64,000 nt of DNA. It comes from an uncultured Brachyspira sp. Its GTDB lineage: Bacteria > Spirochaetota > Brachyspiria > Brachyspirales > Brachyspiraceae. Where the stretch lies: assembly GCF_910588665.1 (NCBI RefSeq), contig NZ_CAJUPR010000010.1, positions 1 to 64,000 on the forward strand. The letters run 5' to 3'. Position 1 is the stretch's first letter. Each line of letters starts with the position of its first letter. The position numbers and the translations under genes were made by a program. The notes below the pieces were generated by a model, which searched no databases, was not told where the DNA came from, and saw only the letters and a program-made list of their open reading frames with translations. Of the stretch, positions 45,877 through 56,300 are shown in pieces.

Positions 45877-47481
45877 ATGAAAACAAAAATATTCATATTA
45901 TTTATTGCAATAATGACATTTATTACTGCATCATGCATATCAAACAAAACTGATAATAAAAATATTATTACTATTAATGCAGGATCGCCTCCGAAAACAA
46001 TAGATCCAAGCTTAAATACTGCATTAGACGGATGCTATTATATAATTCATGCCTTTGAAGGATTAACTACAAAATCTAAAGAAGGAGAAATAATAGGAGG
46101 AGCCGCTGAAAACTGGGAAATATTGGATAACGGAACTAAATATATATTTCATTTGAGAACTAATGCCAAATGGTCTGACGGAAAACCTGTTACAGCTTCA
46201 GATTTCGTATACAGCTGGAAAAGAGTAGTAGATCCTGCGGTAGGAAGCAAATACAGTTTCCAGCATGAACCTGTAAAAAATGCAAAATCTATAACGGCAG
46301 GAAAAATGCCTGTTGATAGCTTGGGAGTAAAAGCCGCAGACGATTATACTTTAGAAGTTATATTGGAGGCACCGACAGCTTACTTTTTGGATTTGGTTGC
46401 CTTTACAACTTTCTACCCTATAAGAAAAGATATAATTGATAAATACGGAGATACTTGGAGTTTAAAAGCAGAAACTTATATAGGAAACGGTCCATTTAAA
46501 GCTTTGGAAATAAATCAAGATGAAAGCATAATTATGGTAAAAAACACTAATTATTATAATATAGAAGAAGTTGTACCTGAAAAATTAAAATTTGTGCTTA
46601 TGCAAAATGAAACTGCATCTGTTGCAGGAATAAAGGAAGGCTCTATAGACTTCTCAAGAATAATTCCCACACAGGATATAAAATCATTAATGAAAGAAGG
46701 CTTATTACAAATCAAACCTGTACTTGCATCATATTTTTATTGTTTAAATGTAACAAATGAGGTATTAAGCGATATAAGAGTCCGCAAAGCTCTTGCACTA
46801 GCAATAGACAGAAATTATATAGTAGAGCAAGTTACAAAAGGAGGAGAAACACCCGCTGATGCTTTTGTTCCTTACGGCATTAAAGATATTGAAGGAAATT
46901 TCAGAGAAAACGGAGGCGGATTCTTTGATATAAACAAAGAAAATTATCAAAAAAATATAGAGGAAGCTAAAAGATTAATTGCTGAAGCAGGATATCCTGA
47001 GGGAAAAGGCTTCCCAGTATTTGAATTCAAATCGGATCCGGGATTTCATATAGCAGTATTTGAAGCCGTTCAGCAAATGTGGAAAGAACATTTAGGTATA
47101 GATACTAAAATAGTTCAGGAAGAATGGGCTGTATTCTTACAAACAAGATATGATAAAAACTTAAGCTTATGCCGAGGCGGCTGGTTTGGTGATTTTAATG
47201 ATCCTATAAATTTTTTAGGATTATATACAAGTTATTCTCCGAACAATTACAGTTCCTACAGCAACGCTATGTACGATGCATACATACAAACAGCTCTTAC
47301 TGCAGGAGATCAGAAAATAAGAATGGAAGCTATGCATAAGGCAGAAGAACTGCTTGTAAATAGTTTTGCAGTAATACCTATGTATTTTTACACAGAACCT
47401 TTGCTTATTAATCCCAAATTAAAAGATGTTTATTATGATGCTTTATCTATGCATAAATTTACTTATGCCTATAAAGAATAA
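45877..47481 (+). CDS. Oligopeptide ABC transporter substrate-binding lipoprotein (OppA family), fourth paralogue
   Basis: A 534-residue peptide-binding lipoprotein. The signal peptide ends in the lipobox TASC (Cys at 20). Landmarks are GSPPKTIDPSLN, NAKWSDGKPVTASDFVYSW, GNGPFKALEI and RVRKALALAIDRNYIVEQVT. Parts such as VPYGIKDIEGNFRENGGGFF and IVQEEWAVF are closer to the gene at 5339 than to the tandem pair. It stands alone with its own consensus promoter, so it may be regulated apart from the others. No transporter membrane or ATPase genes accompany it. Confidence 0.92.
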   Translation: MKTKIFILFIAIMTFITASCISNKTDNKNIITINAGSPPKTIDPSLNTALDGCYYIIHAFEGLTTKSKEGEIIGGAAENWEILDNGTKYIFHLRTNAKWSDGKPVTASDFVYSWKRVVDPAVGSKYSFQHEPVKNAKSITAGKMPVDSLGVKAADDYTLEVILEAPTAYFLDLVAFTTFYPIRKDIIDKYGDTWSLKAETYIGNGPFKALEINQDESIIMVKNTNYYNIEEVVPEKLKFVLMQNETASVAGIKEGSIDFSRIIPTQDIKSLMKEGLLQIKPVLASYFYCLNVTNEVLSDIRVRKALALAIDRNYIVEQVTKGGETPADAFVPYGIKDIEGNFRENGGGFFDINKENYQKNIEEAKRLIAEAGYPEGKGFPVFEFKSDPGFHIAVFEAVQQMWKEHLGIDTKIVQEEWAVFLQTRYDKNLSLCRGGWFGDFNDPINFLGLYTSYSPNNYSSYSNAMYDAYIQTALTAGDQKIRMEAMHKAEELLVNSFAVIPMYFYTEPLLINPKLKDVYYDALSMHKFTYAYKE

Positions 47482-47658
47482 TAAAATAAAAGGCATTAAT
47501 ATTTTCAGAATTTTTAATTTTATTTTTTAATATAGCTGAAAATAAAAAAATATAAAAATATATAGACTATTTTTTTTATTTATAGTAATATATAAATGTT
47601 TTAATAATTAAATTTAATTTATTTAGGAATATAAGTTAATACAGCTTAAAGCATTATT

Positions 47659-48852
47659 ATGAGAATACTAATTGCCGTTACAAGTTCAATAGCCGCATAC
47701 AAAATCCCAATGATGGTAAGTATGCTTAAAAAACAAGGTCATGAAATAATCTGCGCCGTTACAAAAAATGCGCAGAATATGGTTGGAATTAAAGCTCTTG
47801 AAACTATGAGCAAAAATAAAGTAATAACGGATCTGTGGAATGAAGATGATGTTCTAAGGCACATTCATATCAATAAAGAAACGGATATAATGCTTATAGC
47901 TCCGGCTGATGCTAACATTATAGGAAAAATATCTAATGGTATATGCGATGATGCCGTAAGCACTATAGCATGCGCTTATACCAACAAAAAATATTTTGCT
48001 CCGGCTATGAACCCTTATATGTGGATTAATAAGGCAAATCAGAAAAATGTTAAATATATGATAGAAGAATTAGGATATGAATTAATAAGTCCTGAAAGCG
48101 GAGATATGGCTTGCAATGATGAGGGAGTCGGAAGAATGGCAAATATCGATTCTATAATTGAAACTATAACTTCAGGCACAGAAAAATATAATAATATTCA
48201 TTTTACCATCACTTCAGGAGCCACAAGAGAATGGATAGATCCGATAAGATACATAACTAATAATTCAAGCGGAAAAATGGGAGCTTCCATATATAAGGAA
48301 ATATATGATAACGGAGGAATATCCACATATATAGAAGGACAGGTTGATGAATCTGTTACGGTTGGAAAGAATGATAAAAAAATTAAGATTGATACCGCAA
48401 AAGAATTGCAGGACAATGTATTAAAAGAACTTGATAATACAGATATACTTATTATGTCTGCAGCGCCTTTAGATTTCAGACCTTCCGAATTTTCTGATAA
48501 AAAAATTAAAAAACAAAATATAGCCAGTATAGAATTAACCGCAAATGAAGATATACTGGCTTCTTCAAAAGATAAAAAAAGAAGCTCATCTTTAATAGTA
48601 TCTTTTGCCGCCGAAACTGCAGAAAATGATGAAGAGCTTAAAGAGTATGCCATAGATAAAATGAACAGAAAAAATGCTGATATGATAGTAGCTAATAAAA
48701 TAAAGGACGCAATTGGAAAAGATACCAATAAAATAACGATTTTCTTTAAAGATGGGAGATTTAAATCATACCCTATGCTTAGCAAAAGAGAATGCGCTAA
48801 AGAAATAGTGTATACAGCTGTTTGCGAATGGAAGAAAAAAAATAACATTTGA
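47659..48852 (+). CDS. coaBC: Bifunctional phosphopantothenoylcysteine decarboxylase / phosphopantothenate-cysteine ligase
   Basis: CoaBC joins cysteine to 4'-phosphopantothenate and decarboxylates the product in CoA synthesis. In the 397-residue protein the flavin-binding CoaC half covers residues 1-175. It has the TSSIAAYK start, a His in RHIHI, the PAMNPYMW loop and the catalytic-cysteine segment SGDMACNDEGVGRM. The CoaB half begins with ITSGATREWIDPIRYITNNS and contains AAPLDFRP and the nucleotide-site Lys-rich strand. Length is normal. It acts downstream of CoaX encoded at 18044. The ABC transporter gene follows 36 bases later. The identification is secure. Confidence 0.95.
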   Translation: MRILIAVTSSIAAYKIPMMVSMLKKQGHEIICAVTKNAQNMVGIKALETMSKNKVITDLWNEDDVLRHIHINKETDIMLIAPADANIIGKISNGICDDAVSTIACAYTNKKYFAPAMNPYMWINKANQKNVKYMIEELGYELISPESGDMACNDEGVGRMANIDSIIETITSGTEKYNNIHFTITSGATREWIDPIRYITNNSSGKMGASIYKEIYDNGGISTYIEGQVDESVTVGKNDKKIKIDTAKELQDNVLKELDNTDILIMSAAPLDFRPSEFSDKKIKKQNIASIELTANEDILASSKDKKRSSSLIVSFAAETAENDEELKEYAIDKMNRKNADMIVANKIKDAIGKDTNKITIFFKDGRFKSYPMLSKRECAKEIVYTAVCEWKKKNNI

Positions 48853-48888
48853 TTGCTTATAAAAAATAATATTATAGGATTTTGTATA

Positions 48889-49596
48889 ATGAGTTATCTT
48901 TATGAAATAAAAGAAATTAGTAAAATATACGGACATGGAGGCAGCGCAACTCAGGCGCTTAAGTCTATTAATCTTACAATAGAAGAAGGAAAACTTACAG
49001 CCATATTGGGACCGAGCGGTTCAGGGAAAAGCACGCTGCTTAATATCTTGGGTGCTTTGGATAAGCCTACTAATGGGCAGGTATTATTTTTGGGAGAGGA
49101 TATATCAAATTACAGCAGTAAAAGATTAGCTAAATTCAGAAGAGAAAATATAGGTTTTGTATTTCAAAGCTATAATTTGCTTCCCAATTTAACCGCTATA
49201 GAAAATGTGGAATTTTCTACAGAAATAACTGGACTTTCAAGAGATAATGCAGAAGAGGCTTTGAAATTATTAGGACTTGAACAGAGAATAAAACATTATC
49301 CTACAGAATTATCTGGAGGAGAACAGCAAAGAGTAAGTATAGCGCGTGCAATAGCAAAAAAACCTAAAGTGGTATTATGCGATGAACCAACAGGCGCTTT
49401 GGACAATAAAACGGGAGTTATGGCTCTTAAAATACTTAGGGATTTAAACAAAAATTTAGGAACAAGCATAGTATTAATAACTCATAGCAAGGAAATAGCC
49501 AAAATGGCGGATACTGTTGTAAAAATTTTAAGCGGAGAAGTATTAGACAAGTATGATGTGGATAATCCTCTAAATCCAGAGGATATAGAATGGTAA
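48889..49596 (+). CDS. ABC transporter ATP-binding protein (LolD/MacB type)
   Basis: The 235-residue ATPase powers the FtsX-type permease encoded next. It has Walker A GPSGSGKST, the Q-loop in FVFQSYNLLPNL, signature LSGGEQQRVSIARAIA, and Walker B with D-loop VVLCDEPTGALD. The GALD ending and overall length match the LolD/MacB/FtsE branch. I start it at ATG 48889, where AGGA lies 10 bases upstream. The frame also opens at TTG 48853 just after coaBC, but that adds an unsupported hydrophobic leader. The pair probably exports or extracts a substrate such as lipoproteins or peptides; the substrate is unknown. Confidence 0.9.
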   Translation: MSYLYEIKEISKIYGHGGSATQALKSINLTIEEGKLTAILGPSGSGKSTLLNILGALDKPTNGQVLFLGEDISNYSSKRLAKFRRENIGFVFQSYNLLPNLTAIENVEFSTEITGLSRDNAEEALKLLGLEQRIKHYPTELSGGEQQRVSIARAIAKKPKVVLCDEPTGALDNKTGVMALKILRDLNKNLGTSIVLITHSKEIAKMADTVVKILSGEVLDKYDVDNPLNPEDIEW

Positions 49597-49634
49597 ATAT
49601 AAATAAAATAATTAATGGATAAAAATAAACAATT

Positions 49635-51953
49635 ATGAATATAAAAACTAAACTACTATTTAGAAAAATTAATAAACAGCTTGCAATATTTATATCAGCC
49701 GTATTTATAGTAACATTAGCAGTTCTTTTCTTTGTTGCTGTAAAAACCGTATACAGAGATTTTAAGCTATCAGCAGAAAATTATTTTAAAGAAAATATAT
49801 TAGATGATTTAGCGTTATTCGGAACATTCAATACTAATGATGTAGAAACTTTAAATAAAATTAAGGGTATTGATAAAGTTACTGCAAAACATAGATTTCA
49901 GGGAAAAATAGAAAACACTGATGCTATAATATACGGAACTGATAATTCTGAAGATTCAATTAATAAGCCGTATATATACAAAGGAAAATCTAAAATTGAA
50001 ACTAATGAAATAGCTATTAATAAAAATTTTGCGAATGCTAATTCATTAAATATAGGAGATACCGTAAAAATAACTTTTAATGATGAAACAAACTCTTTTA
50101 CTATAGCGGCTTTAGTGTCTTATCCGAATTATGTATTTCTTTTTAAAGACGGTGCAAGTACAGCATCCAAGTCTAAAGATTTTGCTGTCATAGAAATAAA
50201 TGAAGAGCATTTTAAGTATATGCCTTATAATTCAATATATATAAAGTATTCGGAAAATGCCAATAAAAAAAATACTGAAAACTTAATAAGAACTAAATTA
50301 AAGCAAAAAATATTTTTCTTCACAGACAGAGAGCAGTCTGTCAATTATATGAATTATGAGCAGACATTGCTTCAAATAGATTCTTTTTCATATATCTGTC
50401 CTTCAATACTTCTTTTTATGGCTATACTTCTTCTGTATATCATACAAAGAAGAAATGTTGCAGTTGAAAGAAAGCAGATAGGCATAATTAAAGCAATAGG
50501 GCTTACGGATTTTTCTATAATGTTTATGTATATTAAATACTCTTTCTTAGTATCTTTTTTCGGAATACTTTTAGCTTTTATCTCAAATAAATTCCTGCTG
50601 CCTCCTATATTTAAAGCGCTTGGAAACATATTTGATATGCCTAATTTTACATACAATGTCTATATAGATCTATGGATAATATCAGCATTAATCATGCTGC
50701 TTGTATGCGTATTTTCAAATCTATTGGCGGCTGTTTCAATATTAAAGCTTAATCCCGCTCAATCTATGAGAGGAGAACCTCCTAAAAGCGGCGGAAAAAC
50801 TCTTATAGAAAAGTTTAAAATTTGGAATAAATTTTCCTTCAATACCAGATATGCAATTAAAAATGCCTCAAGAAGCAAAACCAGATATTTAGCATCTCTT
50901 TGGGGAATGTTTGCAGCTATAAGTATGACAATATTTGCTCAGGGATTTAATAATTCTTTTGATTATTTTTTATATACGCTTTATGAAAAATTTGCATTAT
51001 ATGATGTTACCGCTACCGTAATACCTTCAAAATGGGAAGATAATTATGATATAACAACAAATGAAAGTGTAAAATATTATGATAAGGCGGCTATTTATCA
51101 ATCAAGAATTTATCCTGCTTTTACTCATAACAATGAAAGTTTGTATATACCAGCTTTAATATATCAGGAAGGTTTTTCATCTCTTAATATACCTAATAAT
51201 GAAAATGCAGAAGATTCAATAATGCTGCCTAAATATTTATCTGAAAAGTTAAATATAAAAGAAAATGATTATATAGGAATAGAATTATATACTCTTGGAA
51301 ACAGCATAACAAGAAGGGTAAAAGTAAGTAAATTTTCAGACCAGCAAGGTATGTTCTATATTTATATGGATAAAAACTTTGCAGAAAAAACTTTTGAGAT
51401 TCAAGATGTTTATAATACCTTATTTATAAGCACAAAAACAAACACCTCCAGAGATGAAATAAAAGATATATTGGATGCAAGCAAAGAAGTATCATATTAC
51501 AGTTTTAGAAATGATGAATATGAAGCTTATAAAAATCAGATAGCCACTATATATTTATTAGTGCAGATACTCATATTCATTGCATTTTTACTTGGAGCCA
51601 CATCTCTTTACGGAGTGGGAGTTATTACGCTTGCCACAAGAAGATACGAGTTTACGCTTCTTAAAGTTATGGGATACACCACTAAAGAAATTATGATTGC
51701 TTATTTAAAAGAAACAATAACACAGGTAATAATTGCAATTCCTTTAGGTATATCAGCAGGATATGGAATATTATATTTGGTAAAAAAACCATTTTCAAGC
51801 AAATTATTTTCATTTGTTCCGCATGTATACGAATCAAGCTATATACTTGCAATAGCGCTTCTTATAGCTGTTATATCATTTGTATCAATTATAAGTGCGC
51901 ATTATATAAATAAATTGGATATGGTGGAAGGATTAAAAGACAGAGAAGAATAA
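49635..51953 (+). CDS. FtsX-like ABC permease with two FtsX domains
   Basis: The 772-residue membrane protein has an N-terminal span (about 17-38) and a periplasmic domain to about 250. Three spans follow (about 255-275, 300-325 and 345-370), forming the first FtsX domain. A second large extracytoplasmic domain (about 435-635) precedes three C-terminal spans (about 635-765). Such double-FtsX permeases with one LolD-like ATPase export peptides or move envelope components. It starts 38 bases after the ATPase gene. There is no membrane-fusion partner in the window. The family call is good; cargo is unknown. Confidence 0.85.
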   Translation: MNIKTKLLFRKINKQLAIFISAVFIVTLAVLFFVAVKTVYRDFKLSAENYFKENILDDLALFGTFNTNDVETLNKIKGIDKVTAKHRFQGKIENTDAIIYGTDNSEDSINKPYIYKGKSKIETNEIAINKNFANANSLNIGDTVKITFNDETNSFTIAALVSYPNYVFLFKDGASTASKSKDFAVIEINEEHFKYMPYNSIYIKYSENANKKNTENLIRTKLKQKIFFFTDREQSVNYMNYEQTLLQIDSFSYICPSILLFMAILLLYIIQRRNVAVERKQIGIIKAIGLTDFSIMFMYIKYSFLVSFFGILLAFISNKFLLPPIFKALGNIFDMPNFTYNVYIDLWIISALIMLLVCVFSNLLAAVSILKLNPAQSMRGEPPKSGGKTLIEKFKIWNKFSFNTRYAIKNASRSKTRYLASLWGMFAAISMTIFAQGFNNSFDYFLYTLYEKFALYDVTATVIPSKWEDNYDITTNESVKYYDKAAIYQSRIYPAFTHNNESLYIPALIYQEGFSSLNIPNNENAEDSIMLPKYLSEKLNIKENDYIGIELYTLGNSITRRVKVSKFSDQQGMFYIYMDKNFAEKTFEIQDVYNTLFISTKTNTSRDEIKDILDASKEVSYYSFRNDEYEAYKNQIATIYLLVQILIFIAFLLGATSLYGVGVITLATRRYEFTLLKVMGYTTKEIMIAYLKETITQVIIAIPLGISAGYGILYLVKKPFSSKLFSFVPHVYESSYILAIALLIAVISFVSIISAHYINKLDMVEGLKDREE

Positions 51954-52038
51954 AAAATATAAGAATAAAATATTTATAATTAAAAAGCATAATAAATATT
52001 TTTATAAAACAAATCTTTATAAAAGTTATAAAAAATAC

Positions 52039-52066
52039 TTGACTTTTATTATCATTATAGTATAAT
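52039..52066 (+). promoter_or_regulatory. Promoter of tRNA-Thr
   Basis: TTGACT (52039-52044), 16-base spacer, TATAAT (52061-52066), placing the transcript start a few bases before the tRNA at 52079. Confidence 0.7.
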
Positions 52067-52078
52067 AATAATCACTTC

Positions 52079-52151
52079 GCTGGTGTAGCTCAATTGGCAG
52101 AGCAGCTGATTTGTAATCAGCCGGTTGCGGGTTCAACTCCCATCACCAGCT
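52079..52151 (+). tRNA. tRNA-Thr, anticodon TGT
   Basis: The 73-base sequence folds as a standard cloverleaf. Acceptor is GCTGGTG/CACCAGC, D-stem GCTC/GAGC, and anticodon stem GCTGA/TCAGC with loop TTTGTAA (anticodon TGT, threonine). The variable loop is CGGTT and the T-loop TTCAACT. The T-stem GCGGG/CCCAT has one G-T and one C-A mismatch at its acceptor end. The discriminator is T at 52151. CCA is not encoded; the next bases are CAT. Its own promoter lies just upstream, and a T-rich tract (ATTTTTTA) follows. Confidence 0.95.
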
Positions 52152-52237
52152 CATTTTTTATCCCGCCTTAAATAAAAATACTTATAATTAATATTTCGAT
52201 AATAAATTATAATCTGTAAGTTTAGGAATAATAATAT

Positions 52238-53272
52238 ATGTTTAAATTAAAAGATATAATTAATAAAAAAGGCGTATTTATAATAGCTGAGTCAGGATGC
52301 AATCATGAAGGAGATTTAAATACGGCAATAAAACTTGTTCAGGAAGCGGCTAAATCTGGAGCTGATGCCGTAAAATTTCAAAGCTTTACTCAAAAAACTT
52401 TATTCGCTTCTAAAGAATATACAAAAACTTTAAAATTAAAAGATAATGCTCTTGATGAAGTTGATAATATAGTATTTAAAAAAGAATGGTATAAACCTCT
52501 TATAAGAGAAGCTAAAAAAAATAAAATCATATTTATAACTACTCCTTTCTCAATAGAATCTATAAACGATATAGTTAATTATGATATACCTATAATAAAA
52601 ATAGCTTCAGGCGATATAGATAATATACCTCTTCTTAATGCTGCGGCAAAAACTAAAAAACCTGTTATAATATCCGCAGGATTGGCTTCAAATAAAGATA
52701 TAAAAGAAGCTTTAAAAATATTAAAAAACAATGAAACTGCTATACTTCATTGTTCGGTAGAATACCCTACTCCGATTGAGAATGCAAGACTCAACAGAAT
52801 ATCCGTAATGAAAAAACTATTTAAAAACCATATAATAGGATATTCGGATCATACAATAGGTATAGAAGCCCCTATTATTGCGGCTGGTTTGGGAGCAAAA
52901 ATTATAGAGAAACATTTTACTGCATCTCCTGAAAAAAAGACGGGGGATCATATTATAAGCTTGGAAAAAAATTCTATGAATGAAATGATAAAATCAATTA
53001 AAAGCACATTAATAATGCTTGGAGGAGATTCGGCAGCTAAAAACGAACATATATTAAGCAGACAGGAAAAAAAAGAGCTTATATATGCCAAAAGAGGAAT
53101 TTATCTAAATCATGCTATGCTTAAAGGAGAAGTTATTACTGAAAAAGATTTAATTACTTTAAGACCCTGTATAGGAATAGCCGCTAAATATTATAAAAAA
53201 GTTGTAGGAAAGACTTTGAAAGTTGATAAAAAATCAAATACCGCTTTGAGTTTCAAGGATTTAAAAAAATAA
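52238..53272 (+). CDS. neuB: Sialic-acid-type synthase (NeuB family)
   Basis: NeuB condenses phosphoenolpyruvate with an N-acetyl hexosamine to form a nine-carbon sugar acid (neuraminic, legionaminic or pseudaminic type). The 344-residue protein has the TIM-barrel motifs FIIAESGCNHEGDLNTAIKL, GADAVKFQSF, IKIASGD, ILHCSVEYPTP and IGYSDHTIGIEA, with EKHFTASPEKKTGDH near 230. A C-terminal antifreeze-like SAF domain (about 285-344) follows. No neuA, neuC or other sugar genes are adjacent, so it is an orphan here. The exact sugar cannot be told from the sequence. TAGGAATA precedes the ATG. Confidence 0.9.
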   Translation: MFKLKDIINKKGVFIIAESGCNHEGDLNTAIKLVQEAAKSGADAVKFQSFTQKTLFASKEYTKTLKLKDNALDEVDNIVFKKEWYKPLIREAKKNKIIFITTPFSIESINDIVNYDIPIIKIASGDIDNIPLLNAAAKTKKPVIISAGLASNKDIKEALKILKNNETAILHCSVEYPTPIENARLNRISVMKKLFKNHIIGYSDHTIGIEAPIIAAGLGAKIIEKHFTASPEKKTGDHIISLEKNSMNEMIKSIKSTLIMLGGDSAAKNEHILSRQEKKELIYAKRGIYLNHAMLKGEVITEKDLITLRPCIGIAAKYYKKVVGKTLKVDKKSNTALSFKDLKK

Positions 53273-53331
53273 AATTTTTATTCATTTTATAGATAATTAA
53301 AGTTATTATTGTTTTTTATATAAAATGCAAT

Positions 53332-56300
53332 TTAAATGGCATCATAATAGTTTTTGCTTTCTAAATCCGATTTATCATAATTTTTTATAGGTATTTTATT
53401 TCTTATAGCTGCATAAACCGTAGGCACTATAACAAGAGTAAATACTGACGAAACTAAAAGCCCTCCCAGTACAGCAATGGATAGCGGCTTATATATTTCA
53501 TTTCCGCTTCCCCCTAATAATGCCATAGGTAAAAGTCCTAGTATGGTTGTAAATGTAGTCATAAGCACAGGACGAAGTCTTCTAGGTCCTGCCTCCAAAG
53601 CAGCTTCATCCGAGTTTATATGTTTATTGTACATAAGCTGATTCATATAATCAATAAGTACGATTCCGTTATTAACTACTATACCGATAAGAACTATAAA
53701 ACCTATTGCACTATATACATTTAAAGTCTGATTTCCTATAATTAATGCTGTAAGAGAGCCTGCAAATCCGAAAGGAATTGCTAAAGCTATAACAAAAGGA
53801 GCTATAAGGGATTCAAACTGACTTGCCATTACAGCATAAACTAATATTAAAGCCAATACTAAAGCTAAAAACAGCTGTCTGAAAGCCTCATTCATATCTT
53901 CAAAATCTCCAGAATAATTAACAGCAAAACCTGAAGGTATAAACACATCTTTTTTTATTTTTTCTCTTATATCAAGCATTATCTTATTTAAAGCGCGGTT
54001 ATAACCTGATGCTTTTATAGTTGTTATTCTTCTGCTGTCTTTTCTTTCTATTTTTGCAGGTCCGTAGCTTTTCTGCGAATATGCTATTGAAGATATCGGA
54101 ACTACTGCTCCTGAAGCAGGTATCATAAGTCTTGATATATCATCTATTTTTAATCTGTCGGACTCTCTCAATTGTACATTAACATCTATATCTGTAACAT
54201 CTGAATTTGCAGGCGTCATAGTTGTAGCCTTAGTTCCTGCAAAACTAGTTTTAATAATATTTGCTATCTGCTTAACATTAACTCCCATTTTTGCTGCAAT
54301 TTCCCTATTAATATATATTTTTAATTCGGGATTAGAATCGTCTCTTGTAAGTCTGGGATCTCTTATACCTTCTATATCGTATACAGCATTTATTATATTG
54401 CTCGCTATTTCTGCTGATTTATCCAAATCATCACCTGAAAGCTCTATTTTTATTTCCTGTGCTCCTCTGTCCGTTCCTGCAGTACCGATTGAAAAAGCTG
54501 ATACAGGCGATAAATTAATTTTGGCTGGATATGATATTAACTCGTTTCTTGTCATCTCTATATACTCATCAACTGTTTTTTTTCTGCCGTCATTTTTACC
54601 GATTAACTGCACTCTTATCTCAGCTTTATTTTCCTCAGAGCCAGATTTTACTCTGGACTGCATTTTATCAAAATCTTTTCCTATAACCGACATTACATTA
54701 TCTTCCATTCTGGAAACAAAAGTCTGCGTCTGCTCCGATTTAGTACCAACAGGCATTTCCACATCTATTTTAAATTGCCCCTCGTCCGAACTTGGGAATC
54801 CTTCCTTGCCTATAAATATTAAACCGAATACTATTACCGACATTATTAATGATAATGAATATATAATAACTTTTTTTTTATTTTTTATAGAATAATTCAA
54901 AACAAGCGAATAAAAATTATTAATCTTATCATGCAGATTTTTATTTACAAAATTTTCTATTGGAATTAAAACTTTAATTTTCTTATTTGTTACAAGTCTT
55001 GCACCAAGCATAGGAACTATTGTAAGAGCAACAAATAAAGAGCCTATCATAGAAACAGTAACCGTAATGCATAGATCTCTGAATAGCTGTCCCGTACGCC
55101 CTTCAACAAAAAGAAAAGGAAGAAATACCGCTATAGTTGTAAGTGTGGAAGCGGATATTGCAAGAGATACCGAAGAAGTGCCTTTTATAGCTGAGGAATA
55201 TTTACCATATCCATTATTACGGTAATAGAATATATTCTCAAGAACCACAATAGAGTTGTCAACCATCATGCCTATTCCCAAAACAAGACCAGACAGAGAT
55301 ATAATATTTAAAGTAATTCCAATAAAATACATTAAAGTAAAAGTAATGATAATTGATATGGGTATGGAAACTGCTATTATTGAAACCGTTTTTATATTCC
55401 ATAAATAAATCATAAGTATTATTACGGCAAACAGTCCTCCCTGCCAAGCTGTATTGAAAACAACATTTATAGAATCGCTTACATTATCGGCACTATTGAA
55501 TAAAATATCATATTCCACGCCTTCTGGAAGATTAAGACTGTCTAACTGTTTTTTTACAGACTTAGATACATTAACAGCATTGCCTCCTGATTCTTTATTT
55601 ACAGAAACGGATATTGCGGGCATACCATTAACTTTTACTATCTCGGAATCGTCGCTGTATCCCAAATATACCTTTCCTATATCCTTTAATTTTATAGTAG
55701 TATCATTTGTCTTAAGATCCACAACAATATTTTCAATATCTTCCGCTGATGTAAACTCTCCCATAGTTCTTAATGTGTATTTATAAACGCCTTCATAAGT
55801 ATCACCCCCTGATAGATTTTTATTTTCTGAAGAAAGAAGAGAAACTATGCTGTTAATATCTATTGCATAAGCATGAAGTCTATTTAAAATCAAATCTACT
55901 TTCATCTCAGTTTTAAGTCCGCCTCTGATTTCAGCTCTTGCAACTCCTGATGCCTGCTCTATTTTATTTAATATCTGATTATCTATAAGGGTATATAAAG
56001 CGCTCATATTATCCGTACCGAAGAATGCTATTTCCATTATGGGAGTCATATCTGAGGAAAATTTCAATACGGCAGGAGTATCAGCATCATCAGGAATAGA
56101 GTTTTTTATTCCGTCTATTGCCTCCCTTACATCTGAAGCGGCTTGAGCTAAATCCGTACCCCAATTAAATTCTATAAATACATCGGACTCTCCTTCTTTA
56201 GAATCGGATGTAATCATATTAATACCGCTTATAGCAGAAACTGCATTCTCCACTATTCTTGTTACAGATTTTTCAACTTCTTCAGGTCCTGCATTTTCAT

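Noticed and set aside
47500..47560. Inverted ATTTTCAG/CTGAAAAT after the OppA gene
   Set aside because: Eight-base stem with a very large loop and no T-run; not convincing as a terminator.
48198..48848. 216-codon minus-strand frame within coaBC
   Set aside because: Exactly antisense to the CoaB domain, Ser/Leu-rich as expected from a shadow, with no ribosome site.
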